The notes: generated by a model not told the origin, from the letters alone. DNA of 50,561 bases from an uncultured Ruminococcus sp. (GCA_947624295.1 CANQJV010000010.1:1-50561); one strand, 5' to 3'. Numbered from the stretch's first letter, positions 16,889-26,164 are shown. Made by a program: numbers and translations.

Positions 16889-18162
16889 TACACAAAACAA
16901 CCCCTAATAATCTGAATTATAATATTCTGTTCTTCAGCTGTCATCTTATTATCGGACGGCAGACAAAGACCTCTTTCGAACAAATCCGCACCGACATCAA
17001 GAGATTCTCCACGGTCAATGTAAGCGTTAGACTGACCACGCCCATTGCCATTTGCAGTAACGAACGGATTCATGCGGTAAATTGGTTGCATATGCATAGG
17101 TTTCCATATGGGACGTCCTTCAGCGTTATATTTAGCCAGTGTTTCAAGTATTTCTGTCGGACAAGTCTTTCCGGTGTCATGAATATACATAGGCTGATTT
17201 TCGCCACGTACCTGCTGACACATTGCATCTTTGTCAATAAGCAGGCAGGAAAGCCAGAAATTCGGTTTGCTGTTTTCAGCGTCATAAGGATTCATCGTTA
17301 CAGGAAGTCCTTTGAAGCCCTCCTTATAACGTTCATAGACATCCTTTTTCTGAGCGATATGTTCCTCAAGATACGGCATTTGCCCACGGACTATACCTGC
17401 AATAATATTGCTCATGCGGTAATTATAGCCGACTTCTTCATGCTGATACCACGGTGCAGCTTCTCTTGATTGAGTTGACCATTTGCGAACTTTGTCAGCA
17501 TCATCTTTTGAATCAGTCAGGAACATACCGCCTGAAGAACCTGTAATTATCTTGTTACCATTGAAACTGATTGCATTGAAATCGCCAAAAGTACCTGTTT
17601 GTCTGCCTTTGTAAGATGCGCCGAAAGACTCTGCTGCATCTTCCACAATCAATGCACCGTATTTGTCACAAACTGTCTTAATTTCATCAATTTTTCCGGG
17701 TACACCGTAGAGATGTGCCACGACCACAAGTTTTACTTCCGGATACAATTCAAATGCTTTTTCAAGGGCTTTGGGGCACATATTCCAAGTATCGGACTCT
17801 GTATCGATGAAAACAGCCTCACCGTCCTCATAAGCAACAGGATTGACTGTTGCATCGAACGTCATATCTGAGCAAAACACTTTTTTTCCCTGTAATGTTC
17901 CCTGATTAGGTTTAGGTTGTCCGTAAAGTTTTTCACCGGCAAGCTTTACTGCGAGATGAAGCGAAGCTGTTCCGCATGAAAGTCCGACAGCGTACTTGCA
18001 GCCTACATATTCTGCAACAAGCTTTTCGACCTCATTGATGTTCTCACCGGATGTTGTAATCCAATTCTTAGCGAACGCATCTGTCACCCATTTTTGTTCA
18101 TCTCCGTGCATCGTCGGGGATGAGAGCCATATTTTATTTTTGAACGGTACAATATTACTCAT
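16888..18162 (-). CDS. DegT/DnrJ/EryC1/StrS sugar aminotransferase (PglE-like)
   Basis: This protein of 424 residues transfers an amino group, usually from glutamate, to a 4-keto nucleotide sugar using PLP. It starts with NKIWLSSPTMHGDEQKWV, a hallmark of PglE-type enzymes. It has SCGTASLHLAV (cofactor phosphate region), LIVEDAAESFGASYKG (Asp to the PLP nitrogen) and the PLP lysine in SFNGNKIITGSSGG (about Lys204). It is the first gene of the capsule operon. The ATG at 18162 follows GGGTG; an upstream frame to 18249 adds no family sequence. Its 4-keto substrate could come from the dehydratase encoded at 26250-27767. Its stop overlaps the next start (TAATG). Confidence 0.9.
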   Translation of the reverse strand: MSNIVPFKNKIWLSSPTMHGDEQKWVTDAFAKNWITTSGENINEVEKLVAEYVGCKYAVGLSCGTASLHLAVKLAGEKLYGQPKPNQGTLQGKKVFCSDMTFDATVNPVAYEDGEAVFIDTESDTWNMCPKALEKAFELYPEVKLVVVAHLYGVPGKIDEIKTVCDKYGALIVEDAAESFGASYKGRQTGTFGDFNAISFNGNKIITGSSGGMFLTDSKDDADKVRKWSTQSREAAPWYQHEEVGYNYRMSNIIAGIVRGQMPYLEEHIAQKKDVYERYKEGFKGLPVTMNPYDAENSKPNFWLSCLLIDKDAMCQQVRGENQPMYIHDTGKTCPTEILETLAKYNAEGRPIWKPMHMQPIYRMNPFVTANGNGRGQSNAYIDRGESLDVGADLFERGLCLPSDNKMTAEEQNIIIQIIRGCFV

Positions 18163-18253
18163 TTTATCACCCATACATTTTATTTCTATGTATTTTTTAA
18201 TAATCTTTACCAAAAGACAGTATACAGTAGATATGCAAGAATACATCATTTAT

Positions 18254-18282
18254 ATTATATCAAAGGGGCGAAAAAAAGTCAA
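18254..18282 (-). promoter_or_regulatory. Capsule operon promoter
   Basis: On the minus strand TTGACT (18282-18277), a 17-bp spacer and TATAAT (18259-18254) form a near-consensus sigma-A promoter. The expected start at about 18247 gives a leader of about 85 nt before the aminotransferase ATG. It is the only strong promoter seen for the 16-kb operon. Confidence 0.85.
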
Positions 18283-18566
18283 TAGAAGTATTGAAATTCG
18301 TCAGTTTGTACAAAAAAAAGAAGAAACTACATATTTGTTATGGAGAAGCGACTATGAATTGTGGAAATATTTTACAAACTCAAAATGGTTAAGAAATTTC
18401 TATACAAAATGACGAAAATATGATATGCAAAGCCGTCAGGAGTTCTTTGTACAGTGTTGCCTTAATTATATGCCGATAAATCAATCGTATTTGTTACAGA
18501 CTGCATAATTTTAATCCGAAAAATTTGTATATTTAGACAAAAATGCTTAAAAATGCTTTATAAATC
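18283..18566. other. Divergent intergenic region
   Basis: This stretch separates the capsule promoter (minus) from the surface-protein promoter (plus). It is AT-rich and includes a short direct repeat of AAATGCTT near 18541 and 18551. I see no supported gene, operator or RNA in it. Confidence 0.4.
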
Positions 18567-18595
18567 TTGACAAATCAAAAACAGAAGTATATAAT
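18567..18595 (+). promoter_or_regulatory. Promoter of the LPXTG protein-sortase unit
   Basis: TTGACA (18567-18572), a 17-bp spacer and TATAAT (18590-18595) match the sigma-A consensus exactly. Transcription should start near 18602, about 50 nt before the ATG at 18654. Confidence 0.9.
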
Positions 18596-18653
18596 AAAGG
18601 TGTGTAATATAGTGCTTGATTCTAATATAAATTTAAGGGAGGTTGATTTTATA

Positions 18654-20015
18654 ATGTGCAAGGTTTACAAAAGAATAGGTGCAGTATTTTGCACATTTGG
18701 TATTATTCTTATGTTTATTGCAGGAATGATGTTTAATACTTCCGCCGCCGGTCAGACAAGTGGTTCTCTTACGCTGAAATGCGTGGAAGAAGGCGTTAAA
18801 CTTGCCGATATGACGTGGTCAATTTACAAAGTCGGTGAAAGAAAAGAAAACAGTTATTCTCTTACAGGTAATTTTGCAGATTATCCGGTTGATTTGTCAA
18901 AAATTATGCAGGATACGGAATCAATGACAGAAGCAGCATCAACACTTAGTAACTTTGCCGTACTTGATGTTATTTCCCCGAATTTCATAAAAAGAACAGA
19001 CAGCAACGGTATTGTGAAATTCAATAATCTTGTTTCAGGACTTTATCTTGCTGTTGGCAACAAAGTCAAAATTGGCTCAACATCGTATTTCCCCACACCG
19101 TTTCTTGTCGGAGTAGAAGGCGAAGATATTGAATCATATCCGAAATTCATAACAAAATATACACTTCCGGGAGCAATGGACAGATTTTCTTTGCGGAAAA
19201 TCTGGGCGAACGCAACAATTGTAAACGATGTTCCTGACACTCTTACAATTGAAATCTATCAGGACAACGAACTTTTTGACACGGTGACAATCAGTGCTGA
19301 AACTGACTGGACTTATTCATGGGAGGGCGATGCTTCAAGCGAGTGGAGAGTAAAAGAAATTACTGTTCCGGCAGGTTGCTACGTAATGTACAGGAATAAC
19401 GAAATCCAGTTTGTTATTATGAATACTTACGACAGCGATATGCTTATGAAAGCAAAGTCAACTACAACTACAGCAACTGTTTCAACGGCACAAACTGAAA
19501 CGGCAGTAGTAACAAACGGCAGTCAGCCGGCAACTTCCGAAACTACTAAAAATGTTATGACGGATATTGCAAGTGCTACTACTGATATGTCAAATACAGT
19601 ACCGTCAACAACAGTGAATACACTTGACCACAACGCAAGCGATACAAATACAGTCCCGACAAGTGCAGTTTCAACATTTGTACAGAACGGTCAGTCCACT
19701 GAAACATATCCGACTGATACTAACGGCAGTACAATTGTACAGACTTACCCGACTGACACTAACGGCAGTACAATTATCGAAACTTATCCGACCGATACAA
19801 ACGGCAGTACAATTACAACAGTAGCTACTGAAAAAGATGATGATTCATATACTCAACCGCCAAACAGCAGTAAAGATGCTGTTGTTACGACTACGCCCGA
19901 AAAACTTCCGCAGACCGGTCAATTATGGTGGCCTGTTCCCGTAATGCTCATAGGCGGATTGATTTTCCTCGGAATCGGCTTGAGATTGATTTTAGACAGC
20001 AGGAAAGAAGACTAA
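18654..20015 (+). CDS. LPXTG-anchored surface protein with Thr-rich stalk
   Basis: This cell-wall protein has 453 residues. It has an N-terminal signal peptide (GAVFCTFGIILMFIAGMMF then SAA), and a first immunoglobulin-like/pilin-like domain with LADMTWSIYKVGERKENSY and GIVKFNNLVSGLYLAVGN, resembling SpaA/Cna-B collagen-stalk domains. A second similar domain follows (FSLRKIWANATIVNDVPDTL). A Thr/Ser-rich stretch comes next with three 13-residue repeats, and then a sorting signal: LPQTG (about 418-422), a hydrophobic helix and the tail DSRKED. Sortase should cleave in LPQTG and attach it to the wall. The start at 18654 follows AAGGGAGG. The sortase gene follows directly, so it is the likely dedicated enzyme. 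The ligand is unknown. Confidence 0.88.
   Translation: MCKVYKRIGAVFCTFGIILMFIAGMMFNTSAAGQTSGSLTLKCVEEGVKLADMTWSIYKVGERKENSYSLTGNFADYPVDLSKIMQDTESMTEAASTLSNFAVLDVISPNFIKRTDSNGIVKFNNLVSGLYLAVGNKVKIGSTSYFPTPFLVGVEGEDIESYPKFITKYTLPGAMDRFSLRKIWANATIVNDVPDTLTIEIYQDNELFDTVTISAETDWTYSWEGDASSEWRVKEITVPAGCYVMYRNNEIQFVIMNTYDSDMLMKAKSTTTTATVSTAQTETAVVTNGSQPATSETTKNVMTDIASATTDMSNTVPSTTVNTLDHNASDTNTVPTSAVSTFVQNGQSTETYPTDTNGSTIVQTYPTDTNGSTIIETYPTDTNGSTITTVATEKDDDSYTQPPNSSKDAVVTTTPEKLPQTGQLWWPVPVMLIGGLIFLGIGLRLILDSRKED
19704..19820 (+). repeat. Three 39-bp tandem repeats in the surface-protein stalk
   Basis: Units at 19704-19742, 19743-19781 and 19782-19820 encode TYPTDTNGSTI plus two variable residues. They form a flexible Thr-rich spacer and may vary in copy number by slippage. 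Confidence 0.9.
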
Positions 20016-20018
20016 TTG

Positions 20019-20666
20019 ATGAAAAAAACACATGGATTGTGTTGTATATTATTCGGGGCAATACTGCTGATAGCAGCATTGTCCCTTGTTTTGTACAATA
20101 TGAAAGAAAGCGAACAGGGCGGAGAAATAGCTGAAAGTATTCTTTGCGAAATAAAATCGGATTTGCCCGAAACTACAACTTCCACAACTGTAACAACTCT
20201 TGAAAATGACCTTTTTGTATACTATGCACAATTCGATACGACAACTACCCCTGTAATCGAGGAGCCTACAATAGAAGTTGACGGTAACATCTATATAGGA
20301 TTTGTAGCAATCCCGGCACTTGGCATTGAACTCCCTGTTCTGAGCGAGTGGAGTTACCCCGGCTTGAAAATATCACCTTGCCGATATAAGGGGACTGTTG
20401 CGGAGAAAAATATGATAATCGCCGCACATAATTACAATTCACATTTCGGCAGGCTTAAGGAGTTATACGGCGGTGAGGAGATAATTTTCACTGACGCAAA
20501 CGGCTATCCGCATTACTACGAAATTGCACAAATTACTGAAATCAACGGCCGGGATATTGAGGCTATGGACTTCGGTTCAGCTGATTCATGGGATTTGACC
20601 CTGTTCACCTGTACTTTGGGCGGACAAAGCAGAGTTACAGTGAGGGCAGTCGAGAAAGTTAAATAA
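20019..20666 (+). CDS. Sortase
   Basis: This 215-residue membrane-anchored transpeptidase has one N-terminal helix (LCCILFGAILLIAALSLVLY), a Thr-rich linker (ETTTSTTVTTLEND) and the sortase barrel. The catalytic triad is visible: His in MIIAAHNYNSHFG (about 137), Cys in LTLFTCTLGG (about 198), and Arg in GQSRVTVRAV (about 205). It cleaves after Thr in the LPXTG motif and links the protein to a peptidoglycan or pilin amine. It follows its presumed substrate gene by 3 bp; I use the ATG at 20019 rather than the adjacent TTG. The class is not certain from sequence alone. A terminator follows. Confidence 0.92.
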   Translation: MKKTHGLCCILFGAILLIAALSLVLYNMKESEQGGEIAESILCEIKSDLPETTTSTTVTTLENDLFVYYAQFDTTTTPVIEEPTIEVDGNIYIGFVAIPALGIELPVLSEWSYPGLKISPCRYKGTVAEKNMIIAAHNYNSHFGRLKELYGGEEIIFTDANGYPHYYEIAQITEINGRDIEAMDFGSADSWDLTLFTCTLGGQSRVTVRAVEKVK

Positions 20667-20668
20667 AT

Positions 20669-20698
20669 AAAAAATCACCGCTATTATGGTGATTTTTT
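20669..20698 (+). terminator. Intrinsic terminator after sortase
   Basis: AAAAAATCACC (20669-20679) pairs perfectly with GGTGATTTTTT (20688-20698) around an 8-nt loop. The stem itself supplies the T-run. It separates the sortase unit from the regulator genes, which have no obvious promoter of their own, so some readthrough is possible. Confidence 0.88.
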
Positions 20699-20728
20699 AA
20701 TAGCAATAGAAAATAGAAAGAGGTCTGT

Positions 20729-21319
20729 ATGAAAATTCTTTTAATTGAAGATGACGAAATACTTAACAAAAACATTGCTCTTGCTCTCGAAACAGAGGGC
20801 TATACTGTCATAAAAACCCATGAAATAAAGCAAGCTGAAGAATATTTTCATGATGTTGATATGATTATACTTGACATTATGCTGCCCGACGGCAACGGCA
20901 AGGAATTTTGCATGGAAATCCGCAAAGATTCGCAGATACCGATAATTTTCCTCACTTCGTGCGATGATGAGGCTGATATTGTTGAAGGGCTTGACATAGG
21001 CGGAGATGACTATATTACTAAGCCGTTCCGCCTCCGTGAACTTCTCTCACGGATAAGGGCGAATCTGCGCCGTATCCCGTCCGTGCCTGAACCGGAACTG
21101 ACCGCCGTGGAACAAAAATTGCTTGACTACCTGAAAATAAATCATGGGCATTATCTCACACGGGAACAAATTCTTGAATATTTGTGGGATTGCAAAGGCG
21201 TTTTCGTGAATGACAACACGCTTTCAGTCAATATCAGCAGATTACGGGAAAAGCTGAAAAAATCGGGCGGAGGGCAAATTGTGACAAAAAGAGGAATCGG
21301 TTACAAGTGGATAGAATAG
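20729..21319 (+). CDS. OmpR/PhoB-family response regulator
   Basis: This two-component regulator of 196 residues is short for its family (usually about 225) because the linker and first strands of the effector domain are reduced. The receiver has the acidic pocket EDD (about 7-9), phospho-Asp in MIILDIMLPDG (about Asp49) and Lys in DDYITKPF (about 98). The C-terminal winged helix ends in SVNISRLREKLKKSGGG and IVTKRGIGYKWIE. It should bind DNA as a dimer when phosphorylated by the kinase encoded next. Its probable target is the ABC-transporter promoter at about 22500. An AGAAAGAGG ribosome site precedes ATG. Confidence 0.93.
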   Translation: MKILLIEDDEILNKNIALALETEGYTVIKTHEIKQAEEYFHDVDMIILDIMLPDGNGKEFCMEIRKDSQIPIIFLTSCDDEADIVEGLDIGGDDYITKPFRLRELLSRIRANLRRIPSVPEPELTAVEQKLLDYLKINHGHYLTREQILEYLWDCKGVFVNDNTLSVNISRLREKLKKSGGGQIVTKRGIGYKWIE

Positions 21320-22470
21320 ATAAATTTATTAACAACAGTCCGCCGAAAAAATTTGTGCTTGTTTTCATGATTATGCTGATTCTGTCAGCTGTTTTCAGCC
21401 TGTTCATATCGGGGAAAATAGCTGATTATATGGTTCGGGAACAGATAAACGCATATATTTCAGTAAATGGCGAATCGCTTGAAATTTACGGCATAAATCC
21501 CGATATATCGGCGAAACTCATACCCGACCGGAGAATTTACAGAAATAAGCTGTTTATAGCTATATTTTCACCGCTTGCAATATGTTCGCTTATATGGTTA
21601 ATTTTTTCAATCAATGAGATTTTCAGGATTTACGGCGAACTCGAAAATATAAGCCGTGAATGCGTGAAATCCGCAAATAAGTTAAATAACAGTATCCGCC
21701 TGCATGGCAATGATGCCGATTGTATCAGGCGGATTTCTGAAAGTGCGGAACTTCTTGCGAACCGCATGAAATATCTTAACGATTGTCTGGAGCGTGAAAA
21801 GGCGTATCTGAGGGAATTTCTCAATACTTTTTCGCATCAGATAAAAAATGCTCTTGCTGTAATCCGCCTGAATATCGACATAATCGCAACAGCTGAAAAT
21901 TTACCTATAGAACGTATTACTGAACTTGACAACGAAATACAGCTTAATCTTGATGCAATTGAGTTGATTGTGGTGCAGGCAATAAAACTGGCACGGCTTG
22001 AATCTGATACTGTTGAATATAATATGCAGAACTTATGTTTTGCTGATACCTGCAAAATTGCAATGATGAGGATTTTGCCTGTTATGAGAAGCAAAAATAT
22101 CAGTATTACAGCCGATTTCCCGCAGAATATAATGCTTAATCACGACAAGGGCTGGTTATGTGAGGCGATTGAAAATATACTGAAAAATTCAGCAGACCAT
22201 TCAGAATGCACAAAAATCAGTATGAAAATTGAAGAAAATCCGGCAATGGTGAAGTTATCAATGACTGACAACGGCAAGGGAATACCGCAGAACGAAATAC
22301 CGGGGATTTTCAAACCGTTTGCGAAAAAATCAGCTGATATAAAAATGAAAAGTTCAGGGCTTGGAATGTCCATTGCACAAAAAATTGTACGGAATCACGG
22401 CGGAGAAATTATAGTATATTCTGAAATCGGCAAGGGAACACGATTTGAATTTGTTTTTATTAAATCATAA
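21307..22470 (+). CDS. Sensor histidine kinase
   Basis: This 387-residue membrane kinase has two N-terminal helices (FVLVFMIMLILSAVFSLFIS and KLFIAIFSPLAICSLIWLIF) enclosing about 40 external residues. A linker coiled coil follows, then the dimerisation helix with phospho-His in FLNTFSHQIKNALAV (about His177). The ATPase domain shows an N box (NILKNSADHSE), G1 (DNGKGIP) and G2 (SSGLGMSIA). The GTG start at 21307 lies 13 nt inside the regulator gene and follows AGAGGA. The small external region and adjacent FtsX-type ABC transporter recall envelope-stress or antimicrobial-peptide-sensing systems, in which the permease often helps sensing (family knowledge). The signal here is unknown. Confidence 0.92.
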   Translation: MDRIDKFINNSPPKKFVLVFMIMLILSAVFSLFISGKIADYMVREQINAYISVNGESLEIYGINPDISAKLIPDRRIYRNKLFIAIFSPLAICSLIWLIFSINEIFRIYGELENISRECVKSANKLNNSIRLHGNDADCIRRISESAELLANRMKYLNDCLEREKAYLREFLNTFSHQIKNALAVIRLNIDIIATAENLPIERITELDNEIQLNLDAIELIVVQAIKLARLESDTVEYNMQNLCFADTCKIAMMRILPVMRSKNISITADFPQNIMLNHDKGWLCEAIENILKNSADHSECTKISMKIEENPAMVKLSMTDNGKGIPQNEIPGIFKPFAKKSADIKMKSSGLGMSIAQKIVRNHGGEIIVYSEIGKGTRFEFVFIKS

Positions 22471-22483
22471 ACTTAAAATAATA

Positions 22484-22525
22484 TTAAGATTTTGTCACTT
22501 TCGTGTAAGATTACTATTGTATAAT
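22484..22525 (+). promoter_or_regulatory. Regulated promoter of the ABC-transporter operon with candidate operator
   Basis: A good -10 (TATAAT, 22520-22525) lacks a good -35, as expected for activated promoters. TAAGATT occurs at 22485-22491 and again at 22506-22512, 21 bp apart, about two helical turns. These could be sites for the OmpR-type regulator encoded just upstream. Confidence 0.5.
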
Positions 22526-22556
22526 CAGATTACAAAATAATTAAGGAGGTCTGATT

Positions 22557-23231
22557 ATGGACAATGTAATTATAAAAGCAGAAGATTTAACTAAACAGTA
22601 CGGCTCCGGCGAAACTGCATTGCTTGCGCTTGACAAGGTGAACTTTGAAATATGTACAGGTGAATTTATTGCAGTTACAGGCGAAAGCGGCAGCGGAAAA
22701 ACTACACTTCTGAATTGCCTCGGCTCACTTGATAAGGCAACAAGCGGGAATATTATCGTTGACGGCGTTGACATCACAAAACAGAATGACAATGAACTTT
22801 CAGTTTACAGGCGTAAGAAAATCGGCTTTATTTTTCAGAATTACAATCTTATTCCCGTGCTGAACATCGAGGAAAATATCGTTTTACCGCTTAATCTTGA
22901 CAATGCTGAAATTGATACGGAATATCTTGATGAACTTCTTGAAATTACAGGGCTTAAAAGCAAGCGGGAAAACTTCCCTCATGAACTTTCAGGCGGTCAG
23001 CAACAAAGAGCAGCATTTGCAAGAGCACTGATACACAAGCCGAAAATTATTCTTGCTGATGAACCTACGGGGAATCTCGACAGCAAAAACAGCCGTGAAA
23101 TAATCACTATACTAAAAAATTCAATTAAAAAATATAATCAAACACTTGTTCTGATTACTCATGACGGCGGAATTGCCACACAAGCAGACAGGATTTTCCG
23201 TATAAGTGACGGTATACTTGCGGAGGGATGA
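22557..23231 (+). CDS. ABC transporter ATP-binding protein (MacB/LolD type)
   Basis: This ATPase of 224 residues powers the FtsX-type permease encoded next. Walker A is TGESGSGKTTLL (about 41-52), the Q loop is IGFIFQNYNLIPVLN, the signature LSGGQQQRAAFARAL, and Walker B IILADEPTGNLDS. The family works by mechanotransmission on membrane or periplasmic substrates rather than moving solutes through a channel. It starts at ATG after AAGGAGG. It sits 3 bp from the permease gene and is probably induced by the upstream two-component system. Likely roles are lantibiotic/bacteriocin resistance or envelope remodelling. Confidence 0.94.
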   Translation: MDNVIIKAEDLTKQYGSGETALLALDKVNFEICTGEFIAVTGESGSGKTTLLNCLGSLDKATSGNIIVDGVDITKQNDNELSVYRRKKIGFIFQNYNLIPVLNIEENIVLPLNLDNAEIDTEYLDELLEITGLKSKRENFPHELSGGQQQRAAFARALIHKPKIILADEPTGNLDSKNSREIITILKNSIKKYNQTLVLITHDGGIATQADRIFRISDGILAEG

Positions 23232-23234
23232 ACT

Positions 23235-26018
23235 ATGAAACATATTATTTCACTCTCTATGAAATATATTCGCCGTCAGAAAACAAGAACGCTGTTGACA
23301 TTTCTTTGTATTACGCTTTCAGTGTTCATTCTTTGTACTTTCGGGGCGTATATAGGCAGTACATTGCAGACAGCGAAAAATAAATGCATTCGGCAATATG
23401 GTTCATATGAAGCTGAACTCGATAACTGGTTAGAACAGATTGACAGCGATAAACTCACAACTGCAATCGATATTATACAGAATCATATTGATATATCTGA
23501 TTATGACGTTACCTATTATGCACAAATCGCTTCATATAAAGGCAGTCAATTCGGCGTGCGTTCGGGCGAAAATAACAATATTATGACATATGCCGAAATC
23601 GATGACAGCAAAAATATCAAAAGAATCGGACTTATAGACGAACAAGCTATAATCGGCAACCCTGAACTGAAACCGGGCTATAATCAGGGAATAATTAACA
23701 GTATGAAAGACGGCGGGGCTGTTGTCCCGGAATTTTTCAAGGAAATGGGATACTCAGTCGGCGATACACTTTCATTCACAATACGCCCTGTTATCGCTGA
23801 AATTGATGAAGATTCGCCGATTATGAAAGAAGTACGGCAGAAACTTCTTGATGAAACGGGTTATTCTGTAATGTCTGATGACCTTGAATTTGAAGAACTT
23901 GACAGGACAGCACAAAAAGAAACTTTACAGAAAAATATTGGTAATACTTTTGAATATTACGGAATGAGTTTTGACGATGTGCCTATGAAAAATGCCGAAT
24001 ATGGCGAACCCGTTGAAATAAGCCTGAAAATAGGCGGATTTGATTCTTATTTTAATTCTGCTTACGGTTACGGCTTTTCTGTAAAAACTCCTGAAATATA
24101 TTCAATAATTGACAGAATCGCTGAAAAAAATCCCGATATGATAACTGACATATCGGCAAATGCAAATATACGCATAAATGAAAATGTTGATTTTGATGAC
24201 GCAATGCAAAATCTTTACGGGGCTTTAGGTTTCCCGAAAGATAATTACTACGCTGATTTGCCTAAATTAAATGATGACCTTCTTTTTCTTGAATCTCGTT
24301 CAGCAAGCGCAATCACAACAGGACTTCCTGCAATTATTTTAATATTTTTACTTATATTTTTAGCGTGGCTTGTTGCAAGATTTGTTATTGACAATGCTTT
24401 TGAAATCTCAAATCAGGAAAGAAGTTCACAATACGCATTATTGAGGGTAATAGGCGCATCAAAACGGCAAATAGCAACACTTGTCTGTACAGAAGCATTT
24501 TTCTACACAATTACAGCTGTTCCTATCGGCACAATAACAGCGTATTTGTTTTGCAGTTCGTTTTTCAAGTCACTGCGGAATTTAGGATTTGAGGATTTTG
24601 AATTCAAAGCGAACATTTATTTTATAATCGGCGGAATAATTCTATGTATTTTAGCTATATTCATATCAGCATACACTTCAGCTATGTGGGCATCAAGAAA
24701 ATTATCGCCTGCTGAAGCATTGAATTTCGGCAAACCAAAGAAAAGTAAAAAAATTCACAAAAGAAAGTCAAAAATAAAACTTAATTCAAAGCAATTCCTC
24801 AGACGGTACACAAGCAAGAATATTGCACGGAATAAGGGCAGATATATTATTTCAACAGTTACTATGGCTCTCGGTACAATGTTTTTCACATTTTCAATGA
24901 TGCTCGGACTGTTTTTGTATAGTGATTTTAGCAAATATCTTGAAAGAGAAGGTGTTTATGATTTCAATATTTCGTATATTTCGCCTGATATGCTTGATGA
25001 GGCAAAGGAAAAATTCAGCAATGAAAAAATATTTGACAATTACGAAATAACAACACAATCAAATTATATGCAATCTATAAATGATATTTCTGATTTAGAA
25101 GAAAAACTTAATGAAATTCTGCCATATAAAAGGGAATTAAGGGATTCTTTCATAATTATGGGAATAAGCAGAGATGAATTTGATAAATATATTGCTCAAA
25201 CTTCAGGAATGACATACGATGAATTTTTACAGTCAGGAAAAGGTATATACAGCATTCCCTGCTACAGTTATTCCGAAGTTGTCGACGAAAACAGCGATAT
25301 AACAGAACAGCAGGAAGTACGCCAATATGATGATTATTATAAATCATTTGACAAACCTGCTACTGTAAAATTTAATTACAAAAACATTTCAATTGATATT
25401 ATCGGCGGTTCGTGCAGTGAATTTCAAAAAATTCCGTGTATAATCGTCCCGCTTGATTCGGAAATTGCAGGAAAAATCGGGATTACTCTCATAATAAAGG
25501 CAAAAGTAAATGGTCAGGAGAATTATGCAGAGGCTGAAAAGATATATAGTGAATTTGTTGAAAAAAGTGCCTCGATTTCTTACTCTGATGATTATTCCGT
25601 AGGAACAGGCTTAAGCGAATTTACAAAAGCAATCATAAAAATTGCAGTTACTTTTATATCAGCAATATGGCTTGTGGGAATACTCTCAATGGTAAATTCA
25701 ATTAACACAAGCGTACTCAACAGAAGCCGTGAACTTATGATGTTGAGGAGCGTAGGAATGAGCAGAAAACAACTCCGGAAAATGGTTCTGCTTGAAAGCG
25801 TTATGTTTTCCGCACTCGCCTCAAGTTCAGGGATACTTCTTGCAATGGGCGTATTTTTCATTGTTATGAATATCATGGGATTTCAAGCGACATTCCTTGT
25901 ATCAATGGCAATAGGGCTTATATTGTCAATAGCTGTAAATATACTTATAGCTATACTCGCATCAATTCCGGGTGCAAGAAGTCTTGAAAAAGCAGAATCA
26001 CTTATGAAAACTTTTTAA
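23235..26018 (+). CDS. Large FtsX-type ABC permease
   Basis: This permease of 927 residues is built as two FtsX halves. TM1 (about 17-40) is followed by a roughly 300-residue extracellular domain, then three helices near 350-380, 405-435 and 455-485. The second half repeats the plan: a helix near 535-560, a roughly 230-residue external domain, then three helices near 800-825, 850-880 and 885-915. Both halves carry the typical cytoplasmic motif (QYALLRVIGASKRQI and ELMMLRSVGMSRKQL). The long external domains probably bind a peptide or envelope substrate. A terminator lies directly after the stop. Confidence 0.9.
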   Translation: MKHIISLSMKYIRRQKTRTLLTFLCITLSVFILCTFGAYIGSTLQTAKNKCIRQYGSYEAELDNWLEQIDSDKLTTAIDIIQNHIDISDYDVTYYAQIASYKGSQFGVRSGENNNIMTYAEIDDSKNIKRIGLIDEQAIIGNPELKPGYNQGIINSMKDGGAVVPEFFKEMGYSVGDTLSFTIRPVIAEIDEDSPIMKEVRQKLLDETGYSVMSDDLEFEELDRTAQKETLQKNIGNTFEYYGMSFDDVPMKNAEYGEPVEISLKIGGFDSYFNSAYGYGFSVKTPEIYSIIDRIAEKNPDMITDISANANIRINENVDFDDAMQNLYGALGFPKDNYYADLPKLNDDLLFLESRSASAITTGLPAIILIFLLIFLAWLVARFVIDNAFEISNQERSSQYALLRVIGASKRQIATLVCTEAFFYTITAVPIGTITAYLFCSSFFKSLRNLGFEDFEFKANIYFIIGGIILCILAIFISAYTSAMWASRKLSPAEALNFGKPKKSKKIHKRKSKIKLNSKQFLRRYTSKNIARNKGRYIISTVTMALGTMFFTFSMMLGLFLYSDFSKYLEREGVYDFNISYISPDMLDEAKEKFSNEKIFDNYEITTQSNYMQSINDISDLEEKLNEILPYKRELRDSFIIMGISRDEFDKYIAQTSGMTYDEFLQSGKGIYSIPCYSYSEVVDENSDITEQQEVRQYDDYYKSFDKPATVKFNYKNISIDIIGGSCSEFQKIPCIIVPLDSEIAGKIGITLIIKAKVNGQENYAEAEKIYSEFVEKSASISYSDDYSVGTGLSEFTKAIIKIAVTFISAIWLVGILSMVNSINTSVLNRSRELMMLRSVGMSRKQLRKMVLLESVMFSALASSSGILLAMGVFFIVMNIMGFQATFLVSMAIGLILSIAVNILIAILASIPGARSLEKAESLMKTF

Positions 26019-26055
26019 CAAAATGGGCGTTCTTTTTACAGAACGTCCGTTTTGT
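26018..26055 (+). terminator. Intrinsic terminator after the ABC permease
   Basis: A 16-bp stem (26018-26033 with 26040-26055, with G-T pairs) encloses a 6-nt T-rich loop and overlaps the last base of the permease stop codon. The 3' arm ends in TTTTGT. Confidence 0.82.
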
Positions 26056-26135
26056 TATGTAATATTTGTGTAATGATTTTGTAATATTTATGAAATATCA
26101 ATGAAAATTTTCTCTAAAATTGTAGAAAATACAGC

Positions 26136-26164
26136 TTGAAATTTTTTTTAATAAATAGTATAAT
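26136..26164 (+). promoter_or_regulatory. Promoter of the dehydratase-galE unit
   Basis: TTGAAA (26136-26141), 17-bp spacer and TATAAT (26159-26164). The expected start near 26171 gives a leader of about 80 nt before the ATG at 26250. Confidence 0.8.

Noticed and set aside
18163..18412. Plus-strand frame running from inside the aminotransferase gene through the capsule promoter to 18412
   Set aside because: It is mostly the antisense of the aminotransferase and its leader, has no ribosome site, and its tail (LLWRSDYELWKYF) matches nothing I recognise.
19704..19820. Short regular repeats as a possible CRISPR or iteron array
   Set aside because: The units are contiguous 39-bp codons of a Thr-rich stalk with no spacers.
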